A stretch of DNA of 64,000 nucleotides. It comes from Parcubacteria group bacterium ADurb.Bin192. Lineage in GTDB: Bacteria > Patescibacteriota > Patescibacteriia > 2-12-FULL-60-25. Below the pieces are notes generated by a model. The model had not been told where the DNA came from, did not search any database, and saw nothing but the letters and a program-made list of their open reading frames with translations. Below are positions 59,981 through 64,000 of the stretch, one piece after another (position 1 is the first letter of the stretch; each line of letters starts with the position of its first letter). The stretch lies in the NCBI GenBank assembly GCA_002070095.1, contig MWCR01000008.1, positions 1-64,000 of the forward strand, given 5' to 3'. A program made the translations under genes and the position numbers.

Positions 59981-60226
59981 ATGGCTGAAGTCAAGCGAAA
60001 AAAAGGTGAAAATTTCGATTCTTTGTTGCGGCGCTTTCAGAGGCGTATTCAACAAGGCGGAATTACCATTGAAGCTAGGAAGCATCGTTTTCATGACGGT
60101 AAAACCAACCGTAACAAAACACGCGAAAGCGCCTTGCGTCGTGAGTCCAAGAAGCAGCAGTATGAATATCTGCTGAAAACAGGGCAGTTGAAAGAAGAGA
60201 CTCAACGTCGAAATTACAGATCTTAA
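59981..60226 (+). CDS. rpsU: Ribosomal protein bS21
   Basis: Small basic 30S protein at the anti-Shine-Dalgarno end of 16S rRNA. 81 residues; NFDSLLRRFQRRIQQGGITIEARKHRFH matches the family core. One of the few core genes here with a clear ribosome site (AAGGAG). yqeY follows after four bases, the common rpsU-yqeY pairing. Confidence 0.92.
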   Translation: MAEVKRKKGENFDSLLRRFQRRIQQGGITIEARKHRFHDGKTNRNKTRESALRRESKKQQYEYLLKTGQLKEETQRRNYRS

Positions 60227-60230
60227 AAAC

Positions 60231-60680
60231 ATGAGTTTATTTGAGCGCATTGAGCATGACCTTAAACAGGCCATGAAAGATAAAAAAGAGCTGGAATTAT
60301 CCGTGCTTCGTTTGATGCGCAGTAATTTAAAGAATAAACAGATAGAGCTCATGCATCCGTTGTCCGAAGAAGAAAGTCAGGCTGTTATCCGCACCATGAT
60401 CAAACAGGGTAAGGATGCTCTGACTGATTTTACGGGGGCCGGACGCATGGACTTGGTGGAGAGGCAGACCGGGGAGATAGGTATTTTGGAACAATATCTT
60501 CCCCCGGCCATGTCTTTGGATGAAGTGGAAGCTATTTGCAAGCAAGTCATACAAGAAGCAAACGCCGCCTCGCCCGCTGATTTGGGCCGGGTGATGGGTT
60601 TGGCTATGAAAGTCGTGGCCGGCCGTGCTGACGGGAATACTGTCCGTGCGATCGTCCAAAGACTTATGTCTGAAAAATAG
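60231..60680 (+). CDS. yqeY: YqeY / GatB-tail-like protein
   Basis: 149 residues of the GatB/YqeY family: LFERIEHDLKQAMKDKKELELSVLRLMRSNLKN and the C-terminal PADLGRVMGLAMKVVAGRADGNTVRAIVQRLM typical of the tRNA-contacting GatB tail. May act in tRNA-dependent amidation or tRNA binding; not known. Coupled to rpsU. Confidence 0.92.
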   Translation: MSLFERIEHDLKQAMKDKKELELSVLRLMRSNLKNKQIELMHPLSEEESQAVIRTMIKQGKDALTDFTGAGRMDLVERQTGEIGILEQYLPPAMSLDEVEAICKQVIQEANAASPADLGRVMGLAMKVVAGRADGNTVRAIVQRLMSEK

Positions 60681-60733
60681 GTTTTTTAGGAGGGCGATCT
60701 TTTCATTTTTATTTTTGTTTGGCTTCTCTTTCC

Positions 60734-62686
60734 ATGCCGGAGAAATGCCGTATTCAAGCTAAAACCAGAAGTCTTTATGGAAAGGCTATTTTGTGGTGCG
60801 CGGTTTTAAGTTTCGGTTGTTTATTGGGAGCTTCATTGGCCAATACGGCCAATGCTCAGCTGGATGAGAGCCAGGTGGTGGTAGGGGAAACGGCTGAAGC
60901 CGCGGGATTGGCTCAAACCACAACTGATTTGCCTACCATTATAGGCCGGCTCATTTATATCGCGTTAAGCACGGTCGGCATTATCTTTTTGGCTTTGTTG
61001 TTGTATTCCGGTTATCAGTACATGACGGCCGGGGGCGATCCGGATAAAATTAAATCCGCGGTCTCCAGAATCAGGAACGCGGTTATAGGTTTGTTGGTGA
61101 TCGCTTTTTCTTTTGTGATTGTTAATTTTATTTTGGGCTGGCTGACCGGAGATGGCAGTATTTGGGGGAGTGTAACCGGCGGTGGAGGGCAGGCCGGCGG
61201 GCTGGGGCAGTGGGGAAACAGCGGCGGCTTGGGCAACGGACAGATTTTGGAATATCATTACCCTGAACCCGGGCAAATGGGCGTGCCCCGCAATACGGCC
61301 ATTGTTATTACTTTTATAGATAAGATAGATCCGGCATCCGTTATCAACGGGTGGACAGCCGGTAATCCGACTTCGGGTGAATTGAACGCCACCAATTTTT
61401 TGATACATCCGGAAGCTAATAAAAATCAAAATTTATTGCCCAATCAGGCTTTGGCCGTACTGTCTGAAGATGGTCACACGGTTATGATTAAGCCGGCTGA
61501 ATTGCTGGGCAACGCCACTAAGCCCACTTGGTATGAAGTGAAGCTGGAAAATGACATCCTGAATGCTTCGGGCACCAAGATTTTTCAAGGTGATTTTTCA
61601 GAAGGTTATGTCTGGAGTTTTGAGGTTTCGACTCAAGTAGACAACAGTCCGCCGAAAGTTCAGTCCATCATTCCCATCTCGGGAGGAATTTACGCGCGTA
61701 ACATTGTGGTGCAGATTAATTTCAATGAACCCATGTTTCCCGCCAGCGTGGCCGGAATTTATAATGGCGGAGGATTTCAGAATTTACAACTTTATCAAAG
61801 CGATGCCGGAGCCAACCCTTTGCAAATCAACGGTGAATATAGGCTGTCCAATGGCTATCGAACCGTGGAGTTTATTACCACGGACGAATGCGGTTTGAAT
61901 TCATGCTTGGTAAAAATGTTTTGTTTACCGGCCTCGAAAACCATTAACGGTATCATCAAAGCGGCTTCCTTGCTGGATAATCAGTCGGCCTTGGCCGCCG
62001 GTTTTGAAACGGGCGTGTTTAACGGGGCCGTGGACATGGCTTTCAATTCTTTGGACGGCGATGGGGACGGCCTGGCCACGGGTCCGCTGGGCGATCCGGC
62101 CGGAGGCGCTGATGATTATCCGTCCATCAATTCTCCGCCTTTTGCTTTTCAGACCAGCGCGGCCATAGAAAGAGATCCTCCGTTTATCAAAATGGTTGAT
62201 CCTGACGTTTTGTCGGACCAAATTGTTTTGGATAAAAATGTGGATGTTTATTGGCTGTCTGACCCGAATAATATGAACGGCGTTTTATTGGGTTATACGG
62301 TCAATTCCAAGAGCTTCAGGATTTACGCCGAAGGCCCTCAAGAAGATGATGCTGATACTTGGTGGTTTTATTCCAAGATGAAAAATATTGATGATAACGG
62401 AGAAGAGGCTACTTCCACTACCAGCCACGCGCAAAGCCTGGTCAGCATCTATCATCGTCCTTATCAGCCTTCCGCCATTCCCAAGCCCGGAGATCCTCCC
62501 GGCAGTACACTGAATTGGTATGATCCATATGTCCGCCACTATGTGATGAATGTTTATCAGAATTGCTATAATCCGGCCGCCAGATTGGATCAGGGTATAA
62601 AACGCATGGCTACGCCGCCAAACTCCAATTATTGCAATAACGTTGAGCAGGGCGGGGAGTATTGTAACTTTATCAAAAAACCATGA
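60734..62686 (+). CDS. TrbC/VirB2-like pilin domain fused to Ig-like domains
   Basis: 650-residue exported protein. A signal peptide (cleavage likely after ANA, about residue 39) is followed by a TrbC/VirB2-type two-span module (IIGRLIYIALSTVGIIFLALLLY, then a GGDPDKIKSAVSRIRNAVIG hinge and a second span), a Gly-rich linker and two or three Big_5-style Ig domains (PEPGQMGVPRNTAIVITF; DNSPPKVQSIIPISGGIYARN). A DGDGDG turn suggests calcium binding. ATG 60734 chosen; an AGGAGG 40 bases upstream is too far to define it. The next gene has the same plan and overlaps its stop by four bases. Confidence 0.8.
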   Translation: MPEKCRIQAKTRSLYGKAILWCAVLSFGCLLGASLANTANAQLDESQVVVGETAEAAGLAQTTTDLPTIIGRLIYIALSTVGIIFLALLLYSGYQYMTAGGDPDKIKSAVSRIRNAVIGLLVIAFSFVIVNFILGWLTGDGSIWGSVTGGGGQAGGLGQWGNSGGLGNGQILEYHYPEPGQMGVPRNTAIVITFIDKIDPASVINGWTAGNPTSGELNATNFLIHPEANKNQNLLPNQALAVLSEDGHTVMIKPAELLGNATKPTWYEVKLENDILNASGTKIFQGDFSEGYVWSFEVSTQVDNSPPKVQSIIPISGGIYARNIVVQINFNEPMFPASVAGIYNGGGFQNLQLYQSDAGANPLQINGEYRLSNGYRTVEFITTDECGLNSCLVKMFCLPASKTINGIIKAASLLDNQSALAAGFETGVFNGAVDMAFNSLDGDGDGLATGPLGDPAGGADDYPSINSPPFAFQTSAAIERDPPFIKMVDPDVLSDQIVLDKNVDVYWLSDPNNMNGVLLGYTVNSKSFRIYAEGPQEDDADTWWFYSKMKNIDDNGEEATSTTSHAQSLVSIYHRPYQPSAIPKPGDPPGSTLNWYDPYVRHYVMNVYQNCYNPAARLDQGIKRMATPPNSNYCNNVEQGGEYCNFIKKP

Positions 62687-64000
62687 GCATCAAGCGTTTA
62701 TTTTGTGTTTTGATTATTTCGCTGGCCTGCTTTACGGCCATGGGTTTTTTGAGTCCGGCCTTCGCTCAAGTTGACGCGGGGCTGGCCGAGGTTGGTCAAA
62801 CCATCAAATTATCGGGTACGGATCCGCGCACCATGGCGGCCAATATCATTAATGTTGTTTTGGGGTTTTTGGGTATTATCTTATTGGGCATGATTTTGTA
62901 TGCCGGCTTTTTATGGATGACTTCGGGCGGGGATCAGGCCAAGGTGCAAAAAGCGCAAAAAATAATACGCAATGCTTTGATCGGTTTGGTGATTATTTTG
63001 TCGGCTTGGGCTATCGCTTATTACGTAATCAATGTCCTGCTTAAGGCTACTCAGGATGGCGGCGGGACCACGGGTACCGGGCCGGGCGGTTGTGTGGGCC
63101 CGAATTGTTTTGGTCCGGGCGCGGGTTCCGCTCCTTTTAGAATCGCTTCAGCCACTCCGCAGGGGGATGAGACCAAACCGTATAATACGAATGCCAAGAT
63201 TGATATCACTTTTACTCGGGAGATAAATTCAGCGGTCATTCAGAACTGGACTAATTATATCAGTGTGACGGATGAAGCCGGTCAGCCGGTGGCCGGTCAA
63301 TGGTCGGTTATGAACAGCGGGGCCACCTGGATACGTTTTACGCCGCAAGATGATTGTGTTCAGGATCCCAATCAAAAATGTTTCGCGATCAATACTTTGT
63401 ATTCCGTGTCTGTTGATAAAGATGATTTTACGTCAGCTAACGGTGAGCCGCTATCTTGCGGGGGTTTGTATCCGGCGTGTGATTTTCAGTTTTACATAGG
63501 TGACCAGATGGACTCGGAAGCGCCCAAGGTGACGATTACGGGCTTGTATGATTATCAGGCTTTTTGCGAAGACGTGCCTTATGTTCAGGTTCCGGCTACT
63601 GCTGTGGATAACTTTGGAGTGTCAGTAATGGAGTGGCTGGAAGAGGGTACGGTTTGGAGTTCTGACGGACCCAGCGGTACACCCACGCCCAAAGAATTCA
63701 GCTCGGCTGCGGACTGGTCAACCGTGGGCAAGGTACTCAAGCAGCCTTATTTGATTTCGGTCAGAGCCGCGGATATAGATAACAATACGGGTTCACAGTC
63801 TCTTCATTTGACGGTCTTAAGAGATCATTGCTGCAATAATACCCAAGACGCGGACGAACTGGGAGTGGATTGCGGCGGAGCGGATTGTTTGGCATGTACC
63901 GGAGGGGTTTGCAACAGCAATGTTCAATGCGCCAGCGGTGTTTGCTTGAACGGCGTGTGCGCTGAACAGCCTATTATTACCAATATCAGTCCCACCAGCG
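62683..64000 (+). CDS. Second TrbC-like/Ig surface protein (cut by window end)
   Basis: 439 codons open to the window edge, starting as ATGA over the previous stop, so translationally coupled. Signal peptide (FLSPAFA-Q), a two-span TrbC/VirB2-type module (IINVVLGFLGIILLGMILY, hinge SGGDQAKVQKAQKIIRNALIG, second span), a Gly/Thr/Cys linker, a Big_5-like domain (ATPQGDETKPYNTNAKIDITF), an Ig-type domain and a Cys-rich GVDCGGADCLAC...VCAEQ module near the edge. A paralogue of the previous gene; probably a membrane-anchored adhesin or pilus-like component. Confidence 0.78.
   Translation, partial: MSIKRLFCVLIISLACFTAMGFLSPAFAQVDAGLAEVGQTIKLSGTDPRTMAANIINVVLGFLGIILLGMILYAGFLWMTSGGDQAKVQKAQKIIRNALIGLVIILSAWAIAYYVINVLLKATQDGGGTTGTGPGGCVGPNCFGPGAGSAPFRIASATPQGDETKPYNTNAKIDITFTREINSAVIQNWTNYISVTDEAGQPVAGQWSVMNSGATWIRFTPQDDCVQDPNQKCFAINTLYSVSVDKDDFTSANGEPLSCGGLYPACDFQFYIGDQMDSEAPKVTITGLYDYQAFCEDVPYVQVPATAVDNFGVSVMEWLEEGTVWSSDGPSGTPTPKEFSSAADWSTVGKVLKQPYLISVRAADIDNNTGSQSLHLTVLRDHCCNNTQDADELGVDCGGADCLACTGGVCNSNVQCASGVCLNGVCAEQPIITNISPTS

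Overview
The window reads as a compact bacterial chromosome segment from the Candidate Phyla Radiation (Patescibacteria), most likely a Parcubacteria-like lineage. This is inferred from gene content and style: core translation genes interleaved with short Patescibacteria-type membrane proteins, a tandem-fused ThyX, TrbC-like pilin/Ig surface proteins, very short intergenic gaps, start codons sitting a few bases after -10 boxes, and arrays of short degenerate DNA words between genes. UGA is used as an ordinary stop, which argues against the UGA-recoding lineages. No rRNA, CRISPR, transposase or prophage was seen.

Layout. 1-9.5 kb: valS, tyrS, argS, an orphan sensor kinase, a bactofilin and a DAGK-like protein. 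9.6-9.95 kb: tRNA-Leu(GAG) and tRNA-Val(UAC). 10-18 kb: M28 peptidase, an attenuated gene of unknown function, an MBL-fold hydrolase, small membrane proteins, yraN, queA, rpmE, prfA and an acidic-stalk lipoprotein. 18-28 kb: rpsB, tsf, infB, trxA, then gap, a phosphoesterase, pgk and eno. 28-33 kb: miaB, miaA, gatB. 34-38 kb: a dTMP cluster (tmk, thyX, dut, an NMP-kinase-like P-loop protein). 38-41 kb: rplA, a membrane protein, rplK, nusG, secE. 41-51 kb: a large OYE-type flavoenzyme, an MFS transporter with a double-terminator leader, an exported bactofilin-like protein, a zinc-ribbon protein, gyrB, a histidine phosphatase and rodA. 52-60 kb: rplY, a DUF3048 protein, murA, a GNAT, prmC, lepB, hisS, rpsU, yqeY. 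60.7-64 kb: two tandem pilin-domain/Ig-domain surface proteins, the second cut by the window end.

How it works together. The genes cover translation (four synthetases, GatB, r-proteins, IF2, EF-Ts, RF1 and its PrmC methylase, tRNA modification), the lower half of glycolysis, dUTP to dTDP conversion, cell-wall and shape functions (MurA, RodA, bactofilins), secretion (SecE, LepB) and surface display.

Two expression styles stand out. Many housekeeping genes have a -10 box 6-10 bases before the start codon and no Shine-Dalgarno, so their mRNAs should be leaderless or nearly so. A handful of singleton genes of less usual function have consensus promoters, structured leaders, strong AGGAGG-type ribosome sites and their own terminators. 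Two RNA elements are of particular interest: an rplA leader that copies key parts of the L1-binding stalk of 23S rRNA, and a roughly 115-nt candidate small RNA next to gyrB exposing CCUCCUCCU. No DNA-binding transcription factor was recognised in 64 kb.
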